Shown here one piece after another: positions 1 through 11,845 of a stretch of 64,000 nucleotides of DNA. The notes beneath the pieces are model-generated. The model was not told the origin of the DNA and did not search any database. It saw nothing but the letters and a program-made list of their open reading frames with translations. Both the position numbers and the translations under genes were made by a program. Position 1 is the stretch's first letter; each line of letters begins with the position of its first letter. Source of the DNA: Pelargonium x hortorum (Eukaryota; Streptophyta; Magnoliopsida; Geraniales; Geraniaceae); contig JAYMTJ010000040.1 in assembly GCA_036897525.1 (NCBI GenBank), positions 25,171 to 89,170 on the forward strand, written 5' to 3'.

Positions 1-2030
1 AACAAAAACGTGTTGATCCTCAAACTTACTCAATTTACGATAACGAACTCAATAAATCTGAGAAATGAAACAAGTTGTTATCACTTTAAACAAAACAAAA
101 GGATATCTTACCTCGCTGAACTGATAAATCCTTATGTTTGTAAAATCCGATGCCGTTAACCCCCCAAAAGAAAAGTAAGAACCCGAGAAAACTGAAATTA
201 TCGTAACCAGATCTTATTAGATTAGCCATGTTGAGAATGTATCACTACAGATCAATACACTAAGCACTAAGGTTAGACAAACAGCTTTACGATAGTCAAG
301 TGTTGATGTCTTCTACGATAGGTACATCAGCCTTTAGGGGTTGGAAAATGTAGGATCCATCGGATAAGTATTCCAATGTGCAAGTATTAAATCATAAACA
401 GTATCATAAAGTTCCAGAAATGTATGTTTCGTATATCCTTCCTTGACAAAATTCCATTGTTGAAACCTGTTAAAATAAGAACCCTGGCGAATACCGTCTA
501 TAACTATAACATCTTGATGGGCAAGACTCTTCATTTATTTAGGTGTCATTAACTCGCCGTCCCCTGTTACGGAAAATTATTATACCAAACTTATAGCCTA
601 TGCCTAATACAACAGTAAAGATTAAATGCACGCTAATACCTCTGTATGAAGCAAGAACGGCAACTACTTACTAATGTTCCTGCCTAAACTAAAAGACCCT
701 TAACTATATGAGAATCTGATCCCAAGTTTCAGAAGTTGTTATAGGGAATACTGCTGGTGGTAATGATTTCATAATGTTGATAAAATTATTCACAAAACAA
801 AGGCATTCCATTAATCAAATTGGAATTCTATTCCCCTATATAGAATATATAGAAGCTACTAATTCATTTTTTACAATTAGAGTAAACTGATGTTTACTTT
901 ATTGGATTAGACAACAGTTTTCATTTTCTTATCCTGAAATGAGGCCTTACATTATCATTAAAAAAGGGTATGGTAAAGGATCTCCCCTTATGTTATTCCC
1001 GCTGAAGGGTCCTGTGCCCAGTAAAACTTGTAAAATACACGACTACGTCTTGAGTTTTAGGTAAGAATAGCTCTTAAGAAAAGCTTTTCAGCAGTGACTA
1101 TATGAATGAAAGTTTCTTAAAAAAAGGTTTTATTCGCCTTAGCTTAGCACTTGACTGATCATGATCTATAATATTTCAGTTAGAAAACCCTTTTTTTTAG
1201 ATGTGCCCCTTGTAAGAAACTATATAAACTTCATTTAACTTTAACAAAAGTTTAAGAGCTCTAAAAATAAAAGAAATTGAAACTTGCAAGATTTTTGACT
1301 AGTAAGTAAAGTAGACGCCTTTGCTGCCCCCCAATAGTTTTGAGAGCAAAACAAACAAAATTGCTTAGAACTTATGGCCCCGGGTTCAAGTTGACTCATA
1401 TTCCGAGATAGACTAGCGCTCTAGTAAATATTTTTGAATTAAAATCAATACCCGTATTTCCTAGATCTCGCGTACTAATAGTAATCTCAAGCCTAATCTC
1501 TTTGTGGTAATATACCCCTTACACCCTATGGAACTCTTAAATCTAGAGATTGTGAGGTAAAGTGGAGAATTATACTAAAGACAAAGATTTAAACCGCAAG
1601 GGTACCTCGGTTTTTTTCTTACTTTTTCGTCTGCATAGTTAAGTTTTTTTAATTAAAAAAATTCTTTGGTAAGCTAGCTCATGCTTCTTGCTTAAAATAG
1701 AGCCTTTATAAAATAAAACTCTGTATTGGGTTAGACTAAATTACATAAAAAACTAGACTAAGTTAGATAAATTCACTAGTGCTTCTATACTAAAGTAGGA
1801 ACACAGCCTTGGTTAACATGGAAGAATCTTAAGTTTGATAGACCGAAATTTAGTGTATGTAAAGGAGCCATGCCGCTTACCTATATTAGCTACTACTGAG
1901 ACTGCTTTCACCATCACATCAACAAGCTACACTATCCACAATACAGGTACTTCTCCTACCTACACAGCAATCCCTACCCTGAAAACCTCTTCTCTTAGAG
2001 TTGAAAGAGCTTGCCAAAACTATCTATTCT
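1..2030. other. Non-coding spacer
   Basis: AT-rich sequence with stops throughout all frames. The only item of note is a 66-codon minus-strand frame at 334-534 in a stretch low in homopolymers, discussed under findings. Confidence 0.6.
1644..1661. other. 18-bp A/T palindrome
   Basis: Seven T, AATT and seven A make a perfect self-complementary tract. It could extrude as a cruciform or bend DNA, but is easily produced by chance in AT-rich DNA. Confidence 0.6.
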
Positions 2031-2388
2031 AAACTCTTAGGAATGCCAACCAACTGCAAATCCCGGTCCATTGAGGAAATCCCTTCCTTTGACTGGTGAA
2101 CACTAATAAGTCTAGTCAAATCTCTATCCTACCAACCTAGTAACCTTCTAAGCTCCAACCAGGAATCCCTCTTTTGAAAGTGAATACTAATGAACAAGAG
2201 TACATACTACACAATCACTTAGATAAAGAGAATGAAAAGAAAGTACTCCAGTTATCCTTACCTTAAAAGTAAGTGCGGCTCCTTATAATATAAACCATCA
2301 ATAGCAGTCCCTGTCAACTCTAATCTAACATAATGGGTACCCTATAAAAACTCCGGAATACTATGAAATAATAAAAATGAAAGGGAAG

Positions 2389-2396
2389 CCCCCCCC
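2389..2396 (+). repeat. C8 homopolymer
   Basis: This is the longest C run noted and is unusual in a sequence of this composition. A small CCTCC/GGAGG hairpin lies just downstream at 2414-2433. Confidence 0.8.
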
Positions 2397-2575
2397 ATAA
2401 ATTACTTATAGATCCTCCCCGGAAACACGGAGGGTGTAGCTAGATCTTTACCTGCCTTTGAATACAAGAGTAGAAAAAACGCATTTGTAGTATATACTCG
2501 GGCAAGTATTATAGCTTCTCCGAGAAATAGGTTGACTACCTAAATCTAGGATGTAATTTAAGTTTTAAAGGAGAT

Positions 2576-2603
2576 TTGTATGTAAAGGACTTGTATGTAA
2601 AGG
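2576..2603 (+). repeat. Short tandem repeat, 15-bp period
   Basis: TTGTATGTAAAGG at 2576-2588 recurs exactly at 2591-2603 after the dinucleotide AC. It is a simple local duplication with no coding context. Confidence 0.75.
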
Positions 2604-3245
2604 GGGCTCCTTATTCTAAAAGGAGAACGGAAAATGCAGGGGTCAAGGGTTCAGATCTCGTCAAAACCAATTAGCTTTAGACTGCTGATAGGAAGACTCT
2701 CTCCTATTTTCATTTTTGCATTTGCTAACTCTAAGTAAGGGAGTACTTAAAGATAACGAATATATAAAATCTAAATGGAGTAATATTTTGTTGTGAAAGA
2801 CTTTACTTTTTTGAACTCCCGGTAAGTGTTGAGGGACCTTGCGCCTAGGTACTTAGAAGCCTTTTATTACTCTTGTCTTGTGCAAATCGGGAAAGAGCAT
2901 GTACTACCAAAGCTCTAATAATATAGTAATATAGATTAACTTAAGGAATCTCTTTTATTTTTTAGCTTATAGGGTGTGGGAGTTACTTCAAAATGATCGG
3001 GTGGGTACCCTATGAAATCCACTTTATGTTGCAATTTGTATGCCTAGGATTCAAAAAACAGGCAGGGCCTTTCCTTGACCTTTCTTTTCTTAGGTTGTTA
3101 AGAATCTACAACTCTTTCGAAAGCTCCTATCATATAAGCACATAGTTAAGTACAAAAAACGTCCTTAAATTCTTGATTTTGTTTCTTTACCCCACGGAAT
3201 TGAATTCCCCGAGCATGTGCAATATCTACTGCTACAAGGTTTTAC

Positions 3246-3261
3246 AATAATAATAATAATA
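3246..3261 (+). repeat. Microsatellite (AAT)5
   Basis: Five perfect AAT units plus one A lie in non-coding spacer. Confidence 0.85.
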
Positions 3262-3817
3262 CTTTATAACTTCTCATGCTTACTGAGTTCACATCTACTC
3301 TAGGAATCTTGACCTTGTAGGAACTGAAACAGTTCTAATTCCTCATCCGAAACGAAACCTATAAAGCATTCTCTAGTCCAAGATCTCATGTCTTAGGTTC
3401 TAACCAACTGAAATCTCTGCCTAAGCCTTTCCAAACCTAACTGAGGAATCCCTACCCTAACCAGTATAAGAGGGATACCCATGATACCCACAGTTGCTAA
3501 GAAGAGAGAGCCTGACAGACAGTCCCATAGCCCGTACAAAAAGAGCAGAACGAGCAAGAGATTGTGTTGTTAAGCCAGAATGCCTAGAAAAAGCCACATC
3601 CATCGCAAGCAGAGGCTGCCCTCTATAGATTTTATAGATATAGAGAAGAACTATTATACCCTGTTTTTAGCTTAGGACCTTAAACCTCAATCAATTGTAG
3701 AGAGACACTCACACTTACAGGAGACGGAGACTTAGGTATTTTAAACTTTAGCTTTGTATTCTAGTACTCCTAGTTGTTAAGTTAAGTGTAAGTTAACTAA
3801 GGACGTTTCCTCATTGC

Positions 3818-3962
3818 TTTTGTAGCTTATCAATTAGGAGGATACTAACCTTAAGAGATTCTAGAGACGTCCATCTTACCGAACCGAGTAAACGACTCTT
3901 GTTTACGAGGTTAAGGCAAATAGAGTATTATAGATGGTTAACCTTACATACACTATGTAAAG
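3818..3962 (+). repeat. Dispersed repeat B, copy 1
   Basis: Two islands are shared with 53499-53603 in the same order and orientation. The first is the exact 14-mer TTTTGTAGCTTATC at 3818-3831. The second is GGTTAACCTTACATACACTA at 3936-3955, followed by TGTAAAG, against AGTTAAACCTTACACACACA at 53576-53595 followed by CTATAAAG. The spacing differs, about 104 bp here and 63 bp in the other copy, which suggests an old repeat with an indel between the islands. Confidence 0.4.
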
Positions 3963-6900
3963 CATTAAAAAAACTGGAAACATAAAAACAAAAGAACACA
4001 ACAAATCCAGATGCATTAAAACAATAGCAAAATGATTGATTATCCAGAATGCCATTTCTCTTTATTTAGTTTAGCACCCTTTTTTTTAAGTTAGTTGGAC
4101 CCGTTTTTGAAGCCCTTTACTTACCCAGCATTACGTACTTTATAATTGTTGATTGGAACCCTTAATTATAAAGTTTATCGAATTACTTCTATATTATCTA
4201 TTCAGGATACAACAAAGTAGAAGTAGAAAAAAAAGGACACAATTATAACTATATAGGATTTCATAAGACTCGACCTTTATATTTGTACTTTACTATATTA
4301 TATTATTACCCAGGTCCACGAGAAGCTCCCATTAGACCTTATTTATACAGCCTAAACAAAACATGACCAAATACAGACTAGAAAAAGTTGTCCATTACAT
4401 TAATGATCCACTTGTTACTTTAATTTCTTATACATTCTTTTTTGAATCTTCTTTCGAAACTTCGACTTTATAAACAATTGCTATTTATATCTCGTTAAAG
4501 CTGAAACTCTCGTACGTAACATCAAAAAAAAAGGACTAATCCCTATCCTATTTATTAGTCGCTGCAGTAATCAATCCCTAATTAAGGTTTTCCCCTCTTT
4601 CAATGATAAGCACAAAGAGCTAGAGGAGTACACCCTTACTAAGAATAAATCGGAGCAAGGTAAACGCTGGATAGCTTATAGGATAGTAGGTACAGACTTA
4701 TTTAACTAATAAAAAAAATCCCATAAAAGAAGATTTTTATCAATCAACTGGAACCTACTAAAGATGAGGTATAAAGTACAAGAATAGAGAGGCTAAGGGT
4801 ATGTTAAAGTCTGGAATTTGCAAGGAATATTCAGAAAGAATGACATAGCTTTAATAAAGGTAGGGTCCTTGCTTTCATTTATGTCTTATTCTCTTAAAAA
4901 AACTAAGTATAAGGACTGGACTACTATAAAGTAATTCCTTAGCAACCTCTCTTGATTTCTTAAATAATTACAAACAGGAGAGGGAAAACCCTTAGGTTAG
5001 TGTTAGGATATTCCGACCGGGGCTCTTTAGTTGCGAATACCTTAAACTTCGATTCTGAGGGGATTTTACCATAAGTTTTCTTTTTTTAACTAATAACTTA
5101 CAATAAATAAGTTAGTCTTTGGACGGCAAGTACTACTCAAGATTTTTTTGAAGTCCCCTCTTATAGGAATGCTTAACAATGTAGTATTTATTATGAAACC
5201 CTGGGTTACCCTTTTTTACACAAATGTCAACACTCTGCAACTGGGTAATTAGGACCGACCGTGGCCGCGTAGAGCTTATCTTGAATCCTAACACAACTGT
5301 TCTTAATCGAGAAAAGTTAGATCTGTCTGAAAAGAACGGGAGCAAGCAACACCCCTCTACTAGACTCAAAGTCACTACTCCCTTAATCTGAAGAGCGTAA
5401 CCCTTTTCAAGTAAAAGAACCTCTAAGAGCTGCCGACTTTGAATACAAGACTTTATTCGAAACGAAAAGTAAGGACTTGTATAGGGTTCTGGTTTATATA
5501 TAACACCCAACAAGGATTACTACCAATTATAGGAGAGCCTCGATCAAGAGCTCGAATATTCTCTTTTGCCAATTCAACTTAGCTTAGAATTATCCATTTA
5601 GTCTAGATTTCTCAAGGAAACTTAACCTCTAAAAGGAACGTTTTGCGCTACTACTTAGCGGATGCTTTTATGTATGAATACAAAAACTAGATTATAATAT
5701 AGAGCTTTTTTACTTAATAGACAGACTTACTGAAAAGGATTCGCCCAATTCCTATATATAAACAAGAAATTTCTTTAAGAGTAGTCGAACGTGAACCGAG
5801 CAAAAAAAACCTCGAGTTGTGTTAAAACGTAGATTGAACAAGCGATATACACGGGTTCTAACCTTGTTCTATTCTAAATTAATAGCTGTAGACCCTCTCG
5901 ATATGAATCCTACTTTTTTTATTTGTACACGAGTTATTCGAATCGCAAAAGTTATGATACCTTTTCGAAAAAAGCAGTCTTTAAGCTAAAATAGGCTCGT
6001 ATCATTTTTTTAATTAGGATTCTTGTAAATTGTTGGTTTCTAATCTGTAAAATGTTAACTACCCGGACTTAAAAAGTGGGCACCTTATCTTATAATTAGA
6101 AATATTCTGCTAAAGAGTTTTTTTTGCACAGCTTTGGGGTTCTCCAACAGGTAAAGAAAGAACCCTCCCTAATATGAATACATAACAAGTAAATAAAACA
6201 AGGGATTACCCCTCTTTAATTAACAATTTTCTAATAGAAAGGTTTGCCCAATCTTAATTCTAAGGGTTTGTTTGTTCCTATTATAAATAGATTAGATTCT
6301 CGAAAAGAGGCTACCAATCTCTTAAATGCAACGGTAATGCTTGACAAAAGGGAAAATCTTGTTATAACCAGCGCCATTTAGGGCTTTTTCCTGCAACTCT
6401 CCATTCAAACTCACGGTTTTTTACTTTATCGGGATTAGGTTACAATTACAAGTACAGTCGCTAATTCCCTCATTAAATTCAAAATTCATTATGATTTTTT
6501 TCATTTAGAGTTCGTCGTTATTGACAGAATCGAGTGTTACAGCTAAGCTAAGGAGAAATCTTTCCTGACTCAAAATTCCTAAGGGTACTGTACTCATTAT
6601 TACAAAAGTTCGTGGTAAATCTACCCCCAAAATTAACAAGACTTAAACTATTCCAAGACTTTCGCGAGTATTCCTCTGGGACTGTACACCTATTTTAGTT
6701 GAATTTCTTGTACTAGAACTTATTCTAACATAACAGACTACTATGCTTGCTAATTCAATTCCCCGGTTTTGAGAGTACACGCAAAGGATTTCTTTATCTA
6801 ATTGATTCTGATTCTTTTTACAAAGATTTCATTTCAGACTTTTCCAAGCAAGTACCCTACGATTAACGGGTGCGCGAAAGTCCTTTTCGATAACTTTAAT

Positions 6901-9900
6901 TCGAAAAAAAAGTGTTAGCCAACTTTCACGAAATGCGTCTTATAGAGTTAAGTAGAGGCTTTTGTTTGTATTTAAAAAGGGGTTACTTATATTATAGAAA
7001 ATTCTTGAGAGTACTCCTAAATTATGACCACATTTTAAAGAACGAGACTTAGCCCTTAGAAATAAAGCAACACTTGCCATCTGTGCCTTTGCGGGGGCTT
7101 GAGATCTATATAACAGCCCGAAACATTTTTTTTAACACTAATACATAAAGAAAAGGGCCCTAATTTTATATTAGATTCTGGTTATTTTCCTTATAATGAG
7201 GAGTCTCTTAGTTCTCCCAAGTCTTCTTTTTACAAAAAACCTAAATTCCAGGATTCTTAGAAAGCTTAGTTAATCTATCTACGGTACTGCTACGTTAGAC
7301 TTTCTACTCAAACCAAAAGAGCTCCTCTGCTCCATATAAATACGTGCCTGAAACGGTTTGAATGTTCCTCGTACTTTGACTAACTCAGTAAACAACAAGG
7401 CAATAAAGCACTCTTTTGTTGGTTTTGTGTTGGAGTTATAGTTTTCCTTAAACTCTAGAAGTGAATAATAGGAGTAATATGTGATTTTCTACTTGTATAG
7501 AGCTCGGGACTTAACCCAAGATCAAAGGAGGAAGCTCTGTGTTGTTGACAGAGGTTCTTATTCGAACTTGCCCTAACTAAGTTTCTACGGAAAACTCCCC
7601 ACTTATAAGGGCAGCCTTCCGTATTATGTCAAAGTCTAACACCTAAACCCTTGCTTAGTATAAAGACCTAGCTCCGGCATGACTTTAACCTTAATTCCTA
7701 TTCCAGTCCCCTATAAGGAAATCATTAGCTAATTCTATCTTTACAATCTAAAGAAAAGTCTAATTCTATACTCGGGCTCGTTCCGAAATTTGAAGTAAAT
7801 TAGCATTAAAATGAAAGAAAGGGTGCTCTCAGAAATCCAGGGATCTTTTCGGTATCGCTACAACAATGTACTGTAGAAGAGTTCTCCTCTTAATCTATAG
7901 AGCACGTGAATAGTTACGGGGACGAGGTTAAACTAAACGAGGGACGGAATCCCTTGCAGTAAAAAACTTTAAATTAACAAAAATTGTAGCTAAAAGTCTT
8001 AGTATGTTACGTGTACCCTAAATACCCCCTTTCTATTTGTGGTCAGGAAATTCGTAGTTTTCTTTAGTCATTTCTATTTATGAAGAAAAAGGGGGACCCC
8101 TAGCTCTGCCTCTGCGGTGGGCAAGCCTTGGAGGATTCCTGCAACAGTCAATTTAAGGTGGAATAAATTGCCTACAAGAAACTTAATAAGGATTCGGATT
8201 TGAATATAAAGTACGGAATTCTAAAGAGAAGAGGGTCAAAAGTCTATAAATAGACGCTCCTAATTTAAAGTATTACGTTGAAATAAAGCTATATATGCAT
8301 TCGGAAATTATAAGTAATAATATTTTATTATAAGGGGATCCCCAAGGCTCAATATAAAGGGACATAAGAGAACTTGATCCCTGGATACTAAAAAAGCAGC
8401 TTATTCTTAGTAAAAGTGGGAAATAAGAAACTTATAAAGTAGCTTCTCGAGGGCTAGCTCTTTACAATTCTTAACTTAAGGTTAATTTCTATTCTTTCTA
8501 TACCTGTTTACGCATTAAAATCTTTCTTACATTCCAGTAGAGAGCAGGACTTTTCTCTGAGTTTCCAATTTCTGTACGTACACAACATAAGGAACCATAA
8601 GCTTTAGAAGGCTCCTAGTTTTCAAAATTTCCTCTATAAAACTAACTTCTCGATGTAAATGAAATAATGCAAAGAAGTAGATTTCTTTCAAAAAGATCTT
8701 AAATAGGGACTTCAAAATGATTCCTCTCAGGGTAGTTTTGATTTATTTACCAATGACTCAAAGAAGAAGATCTTTCCGTTTGGCTTTAAAGGAAGAGAAG
8801 AACTTAACCCTTGATCACTTAGAGATGGTCTTGGAGGTTAAGTGACTTATTAGTGATCGGAGGTACCTTATTCTTTTTCTTTAGAGCTGGAATCGGCTCG
8901 GGACAACAGTCTGACACCTCTCTTGCCGGTAAAGGTAGTCAATATACAAAGAGACTCTCTTTCTCTTGTTTGTAAGGCTTCTGTGCCTGCTCGAACCTGT
9001 GCTTTATGAGCTCTTTATTCTTGTCGTACCAAACTCTAATATGCCACTTGAAAGTCTGTACTTTGCTAATAGTGCTAATAGACTGGAATCTACTTCTTAC
9101 TCTAATAAGTTATTATCTTAAAAGTTCTAAGGAAAGCAACTCCTTAGAATTCTAACTTAAATTACCCATTCTTGAATGCGTGCTCTTATATCCCTGTCAA
9201 TTGATGTAAGGTAATCCTCTATATCTAAAAGGAAAAGAGCAATATCTTTAGAAGCTTCTCGAATTCTTGTATTTAGTGAGTTTGTTTTCTTACGTCTAAA
9301 AAATACACTGTAACACAATTAATTATCTAGAACTTTGTACAATATGCTGAGCGCTAAAAATGGAGTACTACTTGACTTAAATAATACAGCTCTAAGACCT
9401 CAAATAGAAAGAAATATAAGATAAGCGCCGCTTTCGAGTTCTTAGGACCTTCCCCTTATAACTTTATCATAACTATGGGGTTTGCTAGGTTTTGTTTTGT
9501 TAAAATCAACATACAACTAAACTTTTAATTAATTAAATGAGTATACCACTCTGGAAGGGAAGTTAAAAAAAAATAGGATTGACTCCGCTAAATTCTAACA
9601 GGACTCGAGGTAGCTCAAATAGCAATGCTTGCAGTGAAGATATCTAATGGAATAACATTAGAAATAGGGAACCCCCTCTTTAGATATGTTATGTGGTATT
9701 TTTCCGGGTAAATTGAGAATAATCTCAAAAGAACGAAGGATAACAAGTCGAAGAAAGACTTTTAAGCTTAAGATAAAGTTCCAGGTGAAGCTGCTAGCTA
9801 CGCTATGGAATCCTCTAGGATAACGAACGGAGTAATAGAATTTTCAATATTATTAGTCAGTGCTTTTGGGATTTCTAGGAATGGATTTTTTGCTCTATTT

Positions 9901-11381
9901 TGAAAAACTTATTTTAGGATCTTTTACGCTTGGGATAGACTCTATTTTACTTTATGCCATAATGCCATACCGGGTATGTAAAATACTATTCGATAAGTAA
10001 AATCTTAAAATTCTTCTTTGAGGTACCTCTTCAGTTTAAGAGGAGGAGTAGATTTTGTAAATAGTGTATGTATCAACTTACACAAGGGAATCACCATAAG
10101 CGGGTTTTCTCCCTCCTGTTCGACGGAGCTTTTGCATTAATTTCGGTAGGGTAATTTATTGCTCTATACATTAACATGATTTAATTTAAGCTCGAAATAT
10201 AAAGATAAAGATAGTCAAATTGAATGATAACAGAAAAGTCATGATGTTACGGTCATAAATAACTCATATTTATACACTAATCTAGAGTACCTCTCAAACC
10301 CCAATATTCTAATGTTGACTGGCTACTTCTAAATTCCTATATCGAGTCGAGTTTTTCTAATAAGAAGTGGACCCTTATCTCTGCGGCAGAGGTCCGTCTT
10401 CTACTCTTGGCAAAACTATAGCTTTCTGACCGCTTTTTACTTTTATGTTCGAGTCACTAAGTATAAGTAATAGTTATATAACAAGAGTGACTAACTGGTT
10501 TTTGTTACTGTATTTGTCCCCTTTACCTTATATTCTAAATCAAATAATACTTATAAAAATCGAGAACAACAGGTAAATAGTTACACATTTGATTTTATTA
10601 AGAAATAAAAAAATTTGAATCTACAATACTACACACTACTTTAAGCGAAGCTTCTATTAGGTAATTATAACAGGATCCAGAAACACACAAGTAGGAACTC
10701 CATATCATATTTAGCGCTAACTCTTTCGAGGTTACCCTTAATTTCAAGGCAAAGTCCTTTCCTTTCAGGCTCGAGTCCTATACTATACCCCCTTTGGGAA
10801 TATAAGATTGCGTTTAGTTATTGAGTTATACTGATATCTATTTATCTATTAGCAGGCTCCCCCGCTTCCTATTCCGCTTTGTTAAATAGGATTCTTTTAT
10901 TAAAGACTCTTAGAAGTAGCTTCTTACTTTTGTATTTTCCTTCGTCTGGATACTTAAAAAGTTTAAATAGCTTTTACTTTTCGGGTCGGTTTTAACACTC
11001 TCGACATTTGTCTAAAAACAAGGAAAGCAGCCCTTTATTTACCTAATTATCCAAAACCTTTTGTATTAAGTCGTGTGTTGTAATGCGAGTTAACTTATCT
11101 TGTTGTATATATACCATTTTCTAAATTGACTTTCGGGAAATTCAATCTTAGGCTTTATTTATTATTTTTTTTAATAATTAAAGGATGGGTCTAGGGTCTC
11201 ATAGGAGCTTCCAAACACTCCATTAATAGCAACTACTTAGAGGGTAGAAACTTCAGCCCACTTACTACTAAAAGCAAAGAAACCCCTGGCTCAGAAGTGT
11301 ACAAAGGCACCCATTTACCGAGTGTTAGTTTTAAAGTCCTTTTAAGAGATAACGACACGGATCTTTTCAGAGAGATCATTT
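3963..11381. other. Long AT-rich spacer without a recognised gene
   Basis: Over 7 kb with stops in every frame. The longest frame, minus strand 5133-5513, has a non-ATG start and a product I do not recognise, and its length fits chance. Small palindromes such as GGGGATCCCC (8334-8343) and GAGGTACCTC (10020-10029) are scattered through it. Confidence 0.6.
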
Positions 11382-11407
11382 GTATTATACTAAAGTATTA
11401 TACTAAA
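11382..11407 (+). repeat. Perfect 13-bp tandem duplication
   Basis: GTATTATACTAAA occurs twice head to tail without any mismatch. Perfect identity implies a recent slippage or templated-insertion event in an otherwise diverged region. Confidence 0.8.
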
Positions 11408-11825
11408 ACTAAGAAATTAGAAATGAATGAATAAGGTTACAAAAACCCCTTTCAGTAAAGACCTTTCCAGGAAATCCTATCGATTGTGTGAATACAAACT
11501 AAAGTTATTATCCAGCCTTTATTTATATCTTCAGTTTAGGTACCTTTTTAAATTAAAATGTGTTTGTACATTTGACTTGGAAACTGGGGATTTCCTAGAT
11601 TTCTAATCCTTTAAACTTTGAAAGAAAGCCTCGAAACCCTTACTTACTCGTTTAGGAATTAATTCCTTAGTACTTTGTATCCTGTAAAGCTGTACTTATG
11701 AGCCCATTGCGTTGGATTTCTGATTTTAATTGTAAAAACTTATTTCTTTGATTTACTGAAAACAGTATCCTTTACATTCAGAAAGCCCTGGAACACAAAT
11801 AGACAATCTCCTTCCTTTTAATAGA

Positions 11826-11845
11826 TAGTATAGTATAGTATAGTA
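11826..11845 (+). repeat. Microsatellite (TAGTA)4
   Basis: Four perfect head-to-tail copies of TAGTA lie in AT-rich spacer, so this site is probably length-variable. Confidence 0.9.

Larger units (their letters stand above)
2035..3620. other. Slightly GC-richer spacer
   Basis: Parts of this stretch (about 2040-2170 and 3340-3620) have fewer A/T runs and carry related words such as CCAACTG and AGGAATCCCT, suggesting an old shared repeat. No gene is recognised. It includes the C8 run and the 15-bp tandem repeat. Confidence 0.5.

Noticed and set aside
5133-5513. Longest open frame, 126 codons on the minus strand
   Set aside because: Non-ATG start, no recognised motif, A/T-rich DNA like its surroundings, and a length equal to the longest chance frame expected for this composition.
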